Shown one piece after another: positions 43,092 through 52,031 of a stretch of DNA of 64,000 nucleotides; positions within the stretch are counted from its first letter, which is position 1; each line of letters begins with the position of its first letter. Source of the stretch: Actinomadura atramentaria DSM 43919 (GTDB taxonomy: Bacteria; Actinomycetota; Actinomycetes; Streptosporangiales; Streptosporangiaceae). The stretch covers positions 1-64,000 of the forward strand of contig NZ_KB907224.1 in the NCBI RefSeq assembly GCF_000381885.1, in the 5' to 3' direction. Under the pieces are notes generated by a model, which ran no database searches, was not told where the DNA came from, and worked only from the letters and a program-made list of their open reading frames with translations. The position numbers and the translations under genes are program-made.

Positions 43092-44906
43092 TCAGTCCTC
43101 CTCGGGTTCGGCGGTCTCGGCGATCTCGATGACGCCGGGCAGGTCGTGCCCCGGCAGCCACGCGTGCAGGTGGGCTCGCACGGCCCGGACGGTCGGGGCG
43201 GGCGCCCCGCCGCGCGGCCGGACGGTCAGCACGGCCGCGCGGCGGCGGCCCTCGCGGACCTCGATCCGCGCCCCGGCCACGCGCGGGTGGGCGCGCGCCA
43301 CCCGCTCCACCAGCGGGACGTCGATGACGCCGTGGTGGAGCAGCCAGCGCCGCCCGGCGGGGCCGAGCAGCCGCGCGCGCCCGTCGCCGGCGACGTAGCC
43401 GCGGTCGCCGGTGTCGACGGTCTCGCCCCCGGCCAGGACGGCGCGCAGGCGGCCCGGCACGGCGGCCGGGAGCGGTTCCCCGTCCGGGCCGTGCGCGGTG
43501 ATGACCGCGCCGGGGGCCGGGACGAGGACGGGCGGGTCGCGGGGGTCGCGAGCGGGTTCGACGCGGCCCGCGAGGCGGCCCGCCCGCCGGTACGGCTCGC
43601 CGCTCGCGGCGGAACCCGTGCCGACGGCGCGCGCCGCGGCCGGGCCGAGTCCGGCGGCGTCCGGCCGCGTCAGCGCCGCGACGGCCGCGCGGAAGTCGTC
43701 CAGGAACCGGTCGGCGGCGGCCGGTCCCGTCTCCTCCTGCCGGTAGTCCAGCCGGACGCGGCAGCGCGGCCAGTCCGCGCGGAGCTGGAGCGTCTGGGCG
43801 AACGTGGCCGAGGTGTTGGGCGTGAAGAACTCCCAGCGGGCGGCCAGCCCCTCGACCTCCAGCCGCAGTCCGGCCGGGGGCCGGGGGAAGGAGATCCCGA
43901 ACTGGGTCATCAGCCGCCCGGCGGCGCGGTCGCCGAGTTCCGCGACGAGCGCGGCGAACGGCACCCGCCGGTACCGGGCGAGCCGGGCCAGCGCGGCGCG
44001 CGCCTCCCCGACCGGGTCCTTGTCGGGCGACGCCTCGACGGCCATCGGCACGACGTTGATCTGGAGCCCGGCCACGGCGCGGGTCCGGGCGTCGCTGACG
44101 TCGGCGGCGATGCCGAGGATCGGGGCCTCGTTGCCGTACCGCCGCAGTTGCCCGGTGAGCGCGGCGACCAGCGTGGTGAAGGTGCTGACGCCCCGGTCGC
44201 GGGCGAGGCCGCGCAGCGCGGCGACGTCGGCGGGGTCGAGTTCGACCGTTCCGGTGGTGGTGACGCCGCGCCGTCCCGTGGCCGCGTCGGCGGGGAGTTC
44301 GAGGGGGCCGGCGCGGTCGGCCAGGAGCGCGCGCCAGTGATCGACGGCCTCGGCGACGATGTCGGGACCGGCCTCGGGGACGTCCGGCTGCGGCAGCGCC
44401 TCGGGCCGCACTCGCGCGCCGTCCCGGATCGCGCCGAGGTAGCCGGTGAAGTCGGCCGCGACGACGAACTTGCTGCGCCCGTCGAACCCGACGTGGTGGA
44501 CGGCGAACACGACCGTGGCGCGGTCTGCGCCGTGCCGCAGCAGGTGGAACCGGATCGGCGGCTCGGCCGCCAGGTCCCAGGACCGCCGCCCCTCCCCGGC
44601 GGCCATCCAGGCGCGGACGGCCGCGTCCTCCGCGCCGTCCGCGCACGGCACGTCCGCCGTCGCGAACGCCAGCGCCTCGTCCGCCGCCAGGACGACCTGG
44701 TGCAGGCGGTCCCCGACCAGCCGCAGCACCGACCGCAGCGGCTCGTGCCGGCGCAGGACGGCGACCGCCGCCGCGCGCAGGTCCGGTTCGGCGACCGCGC
44801 CGCGCAGCGTGACGGCGAAGTAGCCGCTGCTGCTGGTCGACGGGTCGGCCTGCGCCTCGGCCCACAGGGCGAGCTGCGCGGCGTTCGCCGGGCGCGTCGC
44901 GGTCAC
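43092..44906 (-). CDS. Stand-alone condensation protein with an A-domain C-terminal fragment
   Basis: A 604-residue protein. Residues 1-430 are an NRPS condensation domain with an intact HHVGFDG active-site motif (HHxxxDG) and late motifs (GISFPRPPAGL, NTSATFAQTLQL, LRLDYR-like RLDYRQEE). Residues 430-604 resemble only the small C-terminal lobe of an adenylation domain (VDTGDRGYVAGDGRARLLG, then LHAWLPGHDLPGVIEI); no ATP-binding core and no carrier Ser. GTG 44906 overlaps the A-domain gene stop. It presumably joins the piperazyl-PCP with a partner; the trailing lobe may be a docking or vestigial element. Confidence 0.85.
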   Translation of the reverse strand: MTATRPANAAQLALWAEAQADPSTSSSGYFAVTLRGAVAEPDLRAAAVAVLRRHEPLRSVLRLVGDRLHQVVLAADEALAFATADVPCADGAEDAAVRAWMAAGEGRRSWDLAAEPPIRFHLLRHGADRATVVFAVHHVGFDGRSKFVVAADFTGYLGAIRDGARVRPEALPQPDVPEAGPDIVAEAVDHWRALLADRAGPLELPADAATGRRGVTTTGTVELDPADVAALRGLARDRGVSTFTTLVAALTGQLRRYGNEAPILGIAADVSDARTRAVAGLQINVVPMAVEASPDKDPVGEARAALARLARYRRVPFAALVAELGDRAAGRLMTQFGISFPRPPAGLRLEVEGLAARWEFFTPNTSATFAQTLQLRADWPRCRVRLDYRQEETGPAAADRFLDDFRAAVAALTRPDAAGLGPAAARAVGTGSAASGEPYRRAGRLAGRVEPARDPRDPPVLVPAPGAVITAHGPDGEPLPAAVPGRLRAVLAGGETVDTGDRGYVAGDGRARLLGPAGRRWLLHHGVIDVPLVERVARAHPRVAGARIEVREGRRRAAVLTVRPRGGAPAPTVRAVRAHLHAWLPGHDLPGVIEIAETAEPEED

Positions 44907-46468
44907 CGGGACCGCCCGGCGCGGCGGTCGGAGGAGGTCAGTTCCTTGAGGATCAGCGCGGCGACCGCGTCCCGGTCGATCTTCCCGCTGGGCGTGCGCG
45001 GCAGCTCGGGCACGACCGTCAGGGAGCGCGGCACCGACACCTCGGGCAGGGCCGCGCGCAGCCGCTCCAGCGTCGCGGGGACGTCCAGCTCGGCGGGGTC
45101 GCCGCGCGTGACGAGCGCCGCGCGCAGGCTCGGCGCGCCCGAGCGGGTGGTGACGATCGTGCTGGCGGCCGCCGCGACGGCGGGGTCGGCGAGCAGTTGC
45201 GCGTCCACCTCCAGCAGGTCGACGCGGATGCCGCGCAGCTTGACCTCGTCGTCCAGGCGGGTGAGGAACCGGACCCGCCCGTCCTTGATCTCCACCAGGT
45301 CGCCGGTGCGGAACGCGCGGGTGTTGCCCGCCGGGGACTCCGGGATCTCGACGTAGCGGCGCTCGGTCAGCTCGGGCCGGTTGAGGTATCCGGCCGAGAC
45401 CGGGTCGCCCGCCACCAGCAGTTCGCCGACTGCCGGGTCGTCGGGGTCGGCGGGGTCGACCAGCACCTCGCAGCCGGGCAGCGGGACGCCGATCGGCGGC
45501 AGCGCGGGCCAGTCCTCCGGGTCGTCGCCGAGGATGTGGGACGTGACCATCGCCGACTCGCTCTGCCCGTAGTGGTTCACCAGGCGGCAGCCCGGCAGCG
45601 CGGCGAACAGCGCCCGGATCTCCGGCGTGCAGACCATCTGCTCGCCCGCGGTGTTGACCTCGACGAGGCGCAGCCCGGCCAGCAGGTCGCCGCGGGCCGC
45701 GACGCCGAGCATCTGCAGCGCGAGGTAGGGCAGGAACAGCCGCTCGACGCGGTGCTCGCCCAGCCAGGACAGCAGCTCCACCGGTTCGCGCCGCAGCCGC
45801 TCCGGCATGATCACCAGGGTGCCGCCGCCGCGCAGCGTCCCGAGGACCTCCTGGAAGGAGACGTCGAAGTTCAGCGGCGCGAACTGGGCCGTGCGCAGGT
45901 CGGGGCGCGGCGAGTGCCCGGCCTGCCAGCCGACCATCGTGTCCAGGCACCGGTGGCCGACCGTCACGCCCTTGGGCCAGCCCGTCGAGCCGGACGTGTA
46001 GATGATGTAGACGGCCAGGTCCGGATCGCACGGCCGCGTCGCCGGTTCCGCGCGCACGTCCGGCCCCGGAATCGGGACGCTCTCCCCCAGATAAGGCGTG
46101 TCGCCGTGGCTCAGCAGCAGGCGCGGCGTGCAGTCCGCGACCATGTGCTCCAGCCGCCGCACCGGGTACTCCGGGTCCAGCGGGACGTAGGTCGCGCCGC
46201 GCAGGATCGCGCCGAGCATCGCCGCGACGGCCGCCGCGCCGCGCGGCGCGCACACCGCGACGCGGTCGCCGGGCGCGACGCCCCGGTCCGCGAGCAGGTC
46301 GCGGACGCCCGCCGCCCACGCGTACAGCTCGGCGTAGGTGAACGCGCGGTCCCCGTCGACCAGCGCGGTCGCGTCGGGACGGCCCGCGGCGGTCTCTAAC
46401 AGGGCGTCGACCAGGCAGGGCGCGGCGGACGGCCCGCCCCACAGCGACGCCGAGGGCGCGGCGCTCAC
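44903..46468 (-). CDS. Stand-alone NRPS adenylation domain, piperazate/proline-like pocket
   Basis: A 521-residue amino-acid-activating enzyme with all core motifs: YTSGSTGWPKG, NTAGEQ, NHYGQSE, FRTGDLVEIKDG, RLDDEVKLRG and the catalytic Lys in RTPSGKIDRD. By hand alignment with GrsA the pocket reads D-V-Q-F-N-A-H-M-V-K, sharing D-V-Q...A-H-x-V-K with proline codes, as expected for a cyclic imino acid such as piperazate. It overlaps the PCP gene upstream (GTGA) and should load that PCP. GTG 46468 start. Confidence 0.9.
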   Translation of the reverse strand: MSAAPSASLWGGPSAAPCLVDALLETAAGRPDATALVDGDRAFTYAELYAWAAGVRDLLADRGVAPGDRVAVCAPRGAAAVAAMLGAILRGATYVPLDPEYPVRRLEHMVADCTPRLLLSHGDTPYLGESVPIPGPDVRAEPATRPCDPDLAVYIIYTSGSTGWPKGVTVGHRCLDTMVGWQAGHSPRPDLRTAQFAPLNFDVSFQEVLGTLRGGGTLVIMPERLRREPVELLSWLGEHRVERLFLPYLALQMLGVAARGDLLAGLRLVEVNTAGEQMVCTPEIRALFAALPGCRLVNHYGQSESAMVTSHILGDDPEDWPALPPIGVPLPGCEVLVDPADPDDPAVGELLVAGDPVSAGYLNRPELTERRYVEIPESPAGNTRAFRTGDLVEIKDGRVRFLTRLDDEVKLRGIRVDLLEVDAQLLADPAVAAAASTIVTTRSGAPSLRAALVTRGDPAELDVPATLERLRAALPEVSVPRSLTVVPELPRTPSGKIDRDAVAALILKELTSSDRRAGRSR

Positions 46469-46716
46469 CGGGACACCCCCGCCCGCAGCTCGTCCACGGC
46501 CTCCGCGAGCTCCGCGACGGTCGGGTGGTCGAAGATCAGCCGCATCGGGGCCTCCAGCGCGTACTCGCGGTGCAGCGCGGCGATGACCTTGGTGGCGGTC
46601 ATGGAGTCGCCGCCGAGGTCCAGGAAGTTCTCGTCGGGGGCGATCCCGTCGACGCCGAGCGTCGCCTCCCAGATCGCGGTGACGGTCGCGACGGTCGTGG
46701 CGGTCGTGTCGGTCAC
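46465..46716 (-). CDS. Free-standing peptidyl carrier protein
   Basis: An 83-residue carrier protein with the phosphopantetheine motif LGGDSMTATKV and the usual four-helix pattern (IWEATLGVDGIAPDENFLDLG, FDHPTVAELAEAV). It sits between the second C-domain gene and the stand-alone A gene with GTGA overlaps at both ends, and is presumably loaded by that A domain. A PPTase is not encoded in the cluster. Confidence 0.93.
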   Translation of the reverse strand: MTDTTATTVATVTAIWEATLGVDGIAPDENFLDLGGDSMTATKVIAALHREYALEAPMRLIFDHPTVAELAEAVDELRAGVSR

Positions 46717-47975
46717 GGCATCTCCTTGAGTTGCGAGTCGGGCTCGGCCGTCCACGCGGCCGCCAGGCGGGTGAAGCGGTCGCGCAGCGTCCGGGCGGTG
46801 TCGGCGGTGAGCACGGCGGGCGAGGCCAGCAGGTGGCCCCGGACGCCCGCGCCGCCGCGGACGAGGTGGAGTTCGAGTTCCAGCCGCGTCGCGGTCGGCT
46901 CGATCGGCCGCTCCTCGACGCGCAGGCCCGGCAGCTCGGGGACGCCGGGCGCGGGGCGCAGGTCGAACAGCGCCTGCGCCAGCGGCGCGCGGCCCGGCGG
47001 CCGGGCGACGCCGCTCGCGGCGACGACCTGGTCGTAGGGGGCGGCGCCGTGCTCGGACGCCGCCAGGCACACCTCGCGGGCCGCGTCCACCGCCTCGACC
47101 AGCGTCGCGTCCGGCGGGCACGCGACCCGCAGCGGCACCGTGTTGGACAGGAAGCCGACCAAATTCTGGTCCTCGGCGCGCAGCCGCCCCGACGCGGCGG
47201 TCGCCAGCACCGCCTCGTCGAGTCCGGCGCGGCGGGCCAGGACGGCGGCGTACAGGACGAGCGTCGTCATGTACGCCGTGCAGCGCCGCTCCCTGCTCAG
47301 CCGGTCGATGCGCGCGGTCGTCGCGTCCGACAGCGCCACCGGCACCGCGTGCGCGCCGCCCGGCCCCGCCGGGGCGGGGTCGGCGGGCAGCGAGACCGGC
47401 GGGGCCCCGGCCAGCGTCCGCCGCCAGAACTCCAGCGACGCCGCGTGGTCGCGGCCCGCCTCCCGGCGGACGTGGTCCAGGAAGCCCGGCGCGGGCGGCA
47501 GGTCGGGTTCCTCCCCGGCCGCGAACGCCGCGTAGGCGGCGGCGAACTCGCGGAAGAACACCTCCATCGACCAGCCGTCGAACGCGATGTGGTGGATCGT
47601 CAGCAGCAGCACCGCGTCGTCGGCGGCGGTCCGCAGCAGGCGGACGCGCAGGACCGGTCCCGCCGCCAGGTCGAACCGCGCCGCCCGCTCGGCGGCGATC
47701 ACGGCGTCGACGTCGGCGGCGTCCACCGCGTCGAACACCGCGCCGGGCTCGCCGACGACCTGCTCGATGCCGCCGCGCGCCGCGCGGTACGTCGTCCGCA
47801 GCGCCTCGTGGCGGGCGGCGAGCCGGTCCGCCGCGCGGCGGACCGCGTCCTCGTCCACCGCGCCGCGCAGGCGGAACGCGCGCTGGATCACGTACGCGCC
47901 CGGCGCGAGCTGCTCGGCGAGCCACAGCCTGTGCTGCCCGTGGGACGCCGGTCCCACGGCTCCGGCGACGGCCAT
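46713..47975 (-). CDS. Stand-alone NRPS condensation domain
   Basis: A 420-residue C-domain protein: early motif SHGQHRLWLAEQL, active site HHIAFDGWS (HHxxxDG), GFLSNTVPLRV and the late motif APYDQVV. It is complete. It overlaps the dehydrogenase gene stop (TGATG) and the PCP gene (GTGA). With two C proteins, two PCP-bound amino acids and one CoA-linked alkylsuccinate to join, one C may acylate piperazyl-PCP with the succinamic warhead and the other may make the peptide bond to the branched amino acid. Confidence 0.9.
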   Translation of the reverse strand: MAVAGAVGPASHGQHRLWLAEQLAPGAYVIQRAFRLRGAVDEDAVRRAADRLAARHEALRTTYRAARGGIEQVVGEPGAVFDAVDAADVDAVIAAERAARFDLAAGPVLRVRLLRTAADDAVLLLTIHHIAFDGWSMEVFFREFAAAYAAFAAGEEPDLPPAPGFLDHVRREAGRDHAASLEFWRRTLAGAPPVSLPADPAPAGPGGAHAVPVALSDATTARIDRLSRERRCTAYMTTLVLYAAVLARRAGLDEAVLATAASGRLRAEDQNLVGFLSNTVPLRVACPPDATLVEAVDAAREVCLAASEHGAAPYDQVVAASGVARPPGRAPLAQALFDLRPAPGVPELPGLRVEERPIEPTATRLELELHLVRGGAGVRGHLLASPAVLTADTARTLRDRFTRLAAAWTAEPDSQLKEMP

Positions 47976-49615
47976 CAGGTCACCGGTCCCAGCCAGGCGG
48001 CGCTGATGCGGGCGTGGTCGGGGCCCGCGCCCGCCAGCGCGTCGACCAGGCCGCTCCAGTGCGCGTCCAGCGACCGCCACGCGCCGGTGCAGTACACGTC
48101 CGCGAGGTCCTGGGCGTCGGGGGCGTCCCCGGCGGCGCGGGCCAGCGTCAGCGTCACCGTGACCAGCTCTTCGAGGATCGCGCCGAGCAGGGTGAGCGGG
48201 CGGCCGAGCCCGGCGCGCTCCGCCGGGTCGGGATGGTTCCGCAGCACGTCCGCGCAGTGCTGGGAGAACGTCCCGATCTGCCCGGCGAGTCGCGCCAGGT
48301 GCTCGCGGTTGCGCGCGGTGAGCTCCGGGACGTCCGGGACGTGCGCGCGGGCGTCGATCTCGTCCGGCTCCAGGCACGCCAGCGCGATCCGGTCGGCGAG
48401 CCGCCCCTGCAGCAGCACCTCCGTGCCGCCCGCGATGCGCAGGCCGCGCGCGTCCCGGTACAGCCGCTCCAGCGGGGCGGGCGGCGCGCCCCGGGCGGCC
48501 TTGCCGCGCGCCGTCTCGTAGCCCTCCCCCGCCATGACCGTCATCGCCCGCTCGACGATCCGCCAGCACAGCAGCGACGTGATGTCCTTCGCCGCGAACT
48601 GCTCGGGCATCAGGTTGACGGGATCGGGGCCCTGGTCGCCCAGCATCGTCCAGCGCGCGGTGGCGTCGAGGGCGTACAGGTCCGCCGCCGACTCCGCGAC
48701 GGCCCGCTGGATCTCGTCGTAGGTCCCGAGCGCCCGGCCGTCCACCGACCGCCGCCGCACGTACTCCCCGGTGTGCTCCAGCGCCCGCCGCGCCAGCGCC
48801 AGCGCGGGCGCGGCGATGATGTGGACGCGCCCGCGCGACAGCACCGCCGCCCGCTCCGCCGACAGCCACTGCCCGCCCTGCTCGGCCAGCACCAGCTCGC
48901 GCGGCACCCGGACGCCCCGCAGCGCCAGCGCCCCGTTGGGGAACCCGCGCAGGCCCATGAACTCCAGCCGCGCGCGGACCTCGAACCCCGGCGAGGCGGT
49001 GTCGACGAAGAAGACGCGGGGCCGCCCGTCCTCCGTCGCCGTCACGGCCAGCAGCTCGGCGATCGGGCCGTTGCCGATGTAGAGCTTGTCGCCGTCCAGG
49101 ACGTACCCGTCCGCGTCGGCGGTCGCGGTGGTGAACCGCCGCCGGTTCGCCGCGCCCGCCGGCTCGGTGTCGGCCATCCCGGTGACGGCCCCGGCCGCGA
49201 GTCTCTTCATGACCAGCTCGCGGATCGGGCCGTCCGGCAGCACCGGCAGGTACGCGGCCGCGCCGATCCCGTTGTGGATGGCCAGCATGAAGCCCGCGGG
49301 CAGCGCCTCGCCGCTCGCCTCGGTGATGACGCGGAAGGCGTTGTAGGGCGACAGCTCCCGCCCGCCGACCTCGGCGGGCGCGAGCAGGTGCAGCCAGCCG
49401 CCCGCGCGCAGCGCCTCGGCGACCGTCTCGCCGTCCGGCTCGTCCGGCAGCCCGGCCAGCGCCGCGCGGACCCCGGCGACGGCGGCGTCGCCCGCCGCCC
49501 GGTCCGCGCCGGCCTGCGCCGGGAACGGGTGGACCAGGTCCCACGGCAGGCGGCCGTGGCAGATCTCCTCGACCACGTTCGGGACGCCGGGGACGCTGAG
49601 GCTACCGCGCGCCAT
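47975..49615 (-). CDS. Acyl-CoA dehydrogenase-like decarboxylase/dehydrogenase
   Basis: A 546-residue flavoprotein of the acyl-CoA dehydrogenase superfamily, longer than the usual 380-400: N-domain GWLHLLAPAEVGG, MADTEPAGAANRRRF substrate/FAD motif, GDKLYIGNGPIAE, C-domain MAGEGYETARG and YRDARGLRIAGGTEVLLQ. Related enzymes in epoxyketone clusters decarboxylate and desaturate a beta-keto acid made from an amino acid plus malonate, and a homologous decarboxylase-dehydrogenase was reported for matlystatin diversity. The NRPS-PKS in this operon makes just such a substrate. The start overlaps the upstream gene by 14 bp. Confidence 0.88.
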   Translation of the reverse strand: MARGSLSVPGVPNVVEEICHGRLPWDLVHPFPAQAGADRAAGDAAVAGVRAALAGLPDEPDGETVAEALRAGGWLHLLAPAEVGGRELSPYNAFRVITEASGEALPAGFMLAIHNGIGAAAYLPVLPDGPIRELVMKRLAAGAVTGMADTEPAGAANRRRFTTATADADGYVLDGDKLYIGNGPIAELLAVTATEDGRPRVFFVDTASPGFEVRARLEFMGLRGFPNGALALRGVRVPRELVLAEQGGQWLSAERAAVLSRGRVHIIAAPALALARRALEHTGEYVRRRSVDGRALGTYDEIQRAVAESAADLYALDATARWTMLGDQGPDPVNLMPEQFAAKDITSLLCWRIVERAMTVMAGEGYETARGKAARGAPPAPLERLYRDARGLRIAGGTEVLLQGRLADRIALACLEPDEIDARAHVPDVPELTARNREHLARLAGQIGTFSQHCADVLRNHPDPAERAGLGRPLTLLGAILEELVTVTLTLARAAGDAPDAQDLADVYCTGAWRSLDAHWSGLVDALAGAGPDHARISAAWLGPVT

Positions 49616-50300
49616 CGCCGGCCTCCCGCGCGGCCGGGCACCCGGTGGCCGGTGCTCCCGGGCCCGGGTCGCCGAACCGGTCGATCAGCGCCGACAGCTC
49701 GGCGTGCGCGCCCCGGCCGCTGGCCGCGAACGAGCGGACGACGCGCCGCCGGGTCTCCGGCTCCTGCTCCTGGCTGAGCTTGTACATCCCGTCGACGGAC
49801 TCGACGTGGAACTCGAACGCCCGCACGCCCGGCAGGATCTTGTCGAAGTAGTCGAGCGACCCCTCCGGGTCCCAGCCGGTGCCGTGGGTGCCCTCGTACG
49901 CCTCGACGGTCCAGCGCACCACCCGCCGCGCGTCCTCGGGCGTGTCCAGCGGGCGCAGCGTCCCGTGGACGTGGACCGCCACGAAGTCCCAGGTCGGCGC
50001 GGCGACGGGCAGCTCGTACACGGTCGGCGAGACGTACCCGTGCGGGCCGGTGAACACCAGCGTCCCCGGGCCGCCCGAGGCGACCGCCGCCCAGTGCGGG
50101 TTCGCGGCGTTCATGTGGCCGAGCAGCGTCGCGCCCGGCAGCTCGGCCGGGGGCCGCTCGGGGTGGGTGATGACGGGCAGGTGGGTGATCCAGGGCAGGG
50201 CCCGCTCGCCGCGGGTGACGAGCATGGCGAGCGGGTTGCTCCGCACCGTTTCGAGTGTCCAGCTCCGGCCGCGCGGCCGGTACTGGGGGGGAACGAACAC
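49602..50300 (-). CDS. KtzT/PaiB-like piperazate synthase
   Basis: A 232-residue split-barrel protein of the PaiB (FMN-binding regulator) family: MFVPPQYRP, LLGHMNAANPHW, GPHGYVSPTVYE, WDFVAVHVHGTLR and a C-terminal YKLSQEQEPETRRRVV. KtzT-type piperazate synthases, heme enzymes that close the N-N bond of N5-hydroxyornithine, look exactly like this and are often mislabelled as regulators. The ornithine N-hydroxylase gene two places upstream makes the pair. The conserved HMNAANPHW His is a candidate heme ligand. Its stop lies within the dehydrogenase start. Confidence 0.85.
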   Translation of the reverse strand: MFVPPQYRPRGRSWTLETVRSNPLAMLVTRGERALPWITHLPVITHPERPPAELPGATLLGHMNAANPHWAAVASGGPGTLVFTGPHGYVSPTVYELPVAAPTWDFVAVHVHGTLRPLDTPEDARRVVRWTVEAYEGTHGTGWDPEGSLDYFDKILPGVRAFEFHVESVDGMYKLSQEQEPETRRRVVRSFAASGRGAHAELSALIDRFGDPGPGAPATGCPAAREAGDGAR

Positions 50301-50316
50301 TGGTCCTCCGAACGCG

Positions 50317-50733
50317 TCAGGATGTCACGAGCTCCACCAGGACGCCGTGGCAGTCCTTCGGGTGCAGGAAGGTCGCCCGCGAGCCCATCGAGGCGGGCCG
50401 CGGCGGATCGAACAGGACCCGCGGGCCCGCGGCGGGCAGCTCGGCGGCGGCGCGGTCCACGTCCGGGCAGCCGAACGCGACGTGGTGGACGCCCTCGCCG
50501 CGCGCGGCCAGGAACCGGCCCACCGGCGAGTCCGGCCGCGTCGGCGACAGGAGCTGCAGGTAGGTGGCGCGGCCGTCGTCGGTGCCGTTGACGCGCAGCA
50601 TCGCCTCGTGGACGCCCTGCTCCTCGTTGGTCTCGCGGTGGCACACCTCGAAGCCGAAGGAGTCCCGGTAGAACCGGATCGTCTCCTCCAGGTCGTGGCA
50701 GGCGATGCCGACGTGGTCGACGCGCGTGAACAT
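50317..50733 (-). CDS. Methylmalonyl-CoA epimerase-like VOC protein
   Basis: A 138-residue VOC protein with the epimerase signature: VDHVGIACHDLEETIRFY, EQGVHEAML, GEGVHHVAFGCPDV and LVELV with metal-ligand His/Glu residues. In the ethylmalonyl-CoA pathway this enzyme epimerises 2-alkylmalonyl-CoA between the carboxylase and the mutase, so it completes that branch here. The ATG overlaps the N-hydroxylase stop (ATGA 50730-50733). Confidence 0.9.
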   Translation of the reverse strand: MFTRVDHVGIACHDLEETIRFYRDSFGFEVCHRETNEEQGVHEAMLRVNGTDDGRATYLQLLSPTRPDSPVGRFLAARGEGVHHVAFGCPDVDRAAAELPAAGPRVLFDPPRPASMGSRATFLHPKDCHGVLVELVTS

Positions 50734-52031
50734 CACACCGCCCCGACCCGGGCCCCGGCGATGGACCGGACGATCTCCCCCGCGCGGACGGCGGTGTTCG
50801 ACAGCAGTTGCGCGGAGATCCCGTGCGTCTGCTCGGTGCCGCCCTGCAGGTAGATCCCGGCGCGGAGCCGGTCGTCGGTCTCCAGCCGGTAGTCGCGGGT
50901 GATCGCGGGCCGCTTGCCGGCGTCGCGGCGGCAGTACTCGGCGACCTCGCCCAGCACGTTCGCGGGGTCGATCGGCCGGTAGCCGGTCGCGTACACCACC
51001 AGGTCCACGCCGAACGAGCGCTTCTCGCCGGTCGGCAGGTGCTCGACGTCCACGCGCAGGCCGTCGCCGGTGACGTCCCTGCGGACGGCGTGCAGCCGGG
51101 AGGCGTTGAGTATCCGCAGCCGCTCCACGCCGCGGACCCGCTCCTGGTAGACGCGCCGGTACAGCTCGTCGGCCAGTTCCTGGTCCACCACCGAGTAGTT
51201 CGTGTTGCGGTGGTAGTCGAACAGCATCCGCTTGACGTTCTCGGGCGCGCCGTAGAAGACGTCCACGCTCTCGGGGTCGAAGATCCGGTTCGCGAACGGG
51301 GTGTCGTCGGCGACGCTGTACCCGTACCGCAGGAAGATCGCGGAGACCTCCGCGTTCTCGAACCGCCGGTGCAGGAACTCGGTCGTCTCGGCGGCGCTCT
51401 GCCCCGCCCCGACGACCACCGCGCGGCGCGGCTCCTCGGTCAGCCGCTCCACCCGCTCCAGGAGCTGCGCGCAGTGCCAGATCCGGTCCCCGAGCTCGAT
51501 GTCGTCGGGCAGCGCGGGCTCCTGCCCGACGGCGACGACGACGTTGCGGGCCCGCTGGACGCGGTGCTCGCCGCCCCGCCGGACGATCACCTCGATGTGG
51601 TCGCCGCCCGGCCCCGGGCGCATCGCCACGACCTCGCTGCCGTACCGGGCGACGTCCTGGAACCGCCGCGCGACCCATTCCAGGTAGTCGTGGAACTCCA
51701 CGCGCGAGGGGAACAGCGACTTGTGGTTGATGAAGTCGGCCAGGCGGTCGTTGTCGTGCAGGTACGACAGGAACCCGTATTCGCTCGCCGGGTTCCGCAT
51801 CGTGACGAGGTCCTTGATGAAGGAGACCTGCATCGTCGCGCCGTCGATGAGCATCCCGCGGTGCCAGCCGAACGCGGGCTGCTTCTCGAAGTAGACCTGC
51901 GTGAGGTGTTCCGCGGCGGGCCGGTCGGCGTTGTGCTCCCGGACGGCCACGGCCAGCGCCAGGTTGGACGGGCCGAAGCCCACCCCGACGATGTCCAGGA
52001 TGTCGTCGGCGTCGGTCGCGGGGCCGGTCAC
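50733..52031 (-). CDS. L-ornithine/lysine N-monooxygenase (KtzI-like)
   Basis: A 432-residue class B flavin N-hydroxylase: FAD motif GVGFGPSNLALA, FGWHRGMLIDGATMQVSF, NADPH motif VVGAGQSAAETTEF, FRYG-like LRYGYSVADDTPFANRIFDP, NTNYSVVD and the C-terminal ATGYRP. These match SidA/KtzI enzymes that make N5-hydroxyornithine. With the KtzT-like protein in the same operon, the product is most likely piperazate rather than a siderophore. GTG 52031 overlaps the asparagine-synthetase stop (GTGA). Confidence 0.92.
   Translation of the reverse strand: MTGPATDADDILDIVGVGFGPSNLALAVAVREHNADRPAAEHLTQVYFEKQPAFGWHRGMLIDGATMQVSFIKDLVTMRNPASEYGFLSYLHDNDRLADFINHKSLFPSRVEFHDYLEWVARRFQDVARYGSEVVAMRPGPGGDHIEVIVRRGGEHRVQRARNVVVAVGQEPALPDDIELGDRIWHCAQLLERVERLTEEPRRAVVVGAGQSAAETTEFLHRRFENAEVSAIFLRYGYSVADDTPFANRIFDPESVDVFYGAPENVKRMLFDYHRNTNYSVVDQELADELYRRVYQERVRGVERLRILNASRLHAVRRDVTGDGLRVDVEHLPTGEKRSFGVDLVVYATGYRPIDPANVLGEVAEYCRRDAGKRPAITRDYRLETDDRLRAGIYLQGGTEQTHGISAQLLSNTAVRAGEIVRSIAGARVGAV

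Noticed and set aside
44903..49615. Pyrrole-2-carboxylate triad (stand-alone Pro A domain, PCP, acyl-CoA dehydrogenase)
   Set aside because: The dehydrogenase is longer than prolyl-PCP oxidases, and the ornithine N-hydroxylase/KtzT-like pair and PKS module fit piperazate plus ketone formation better.
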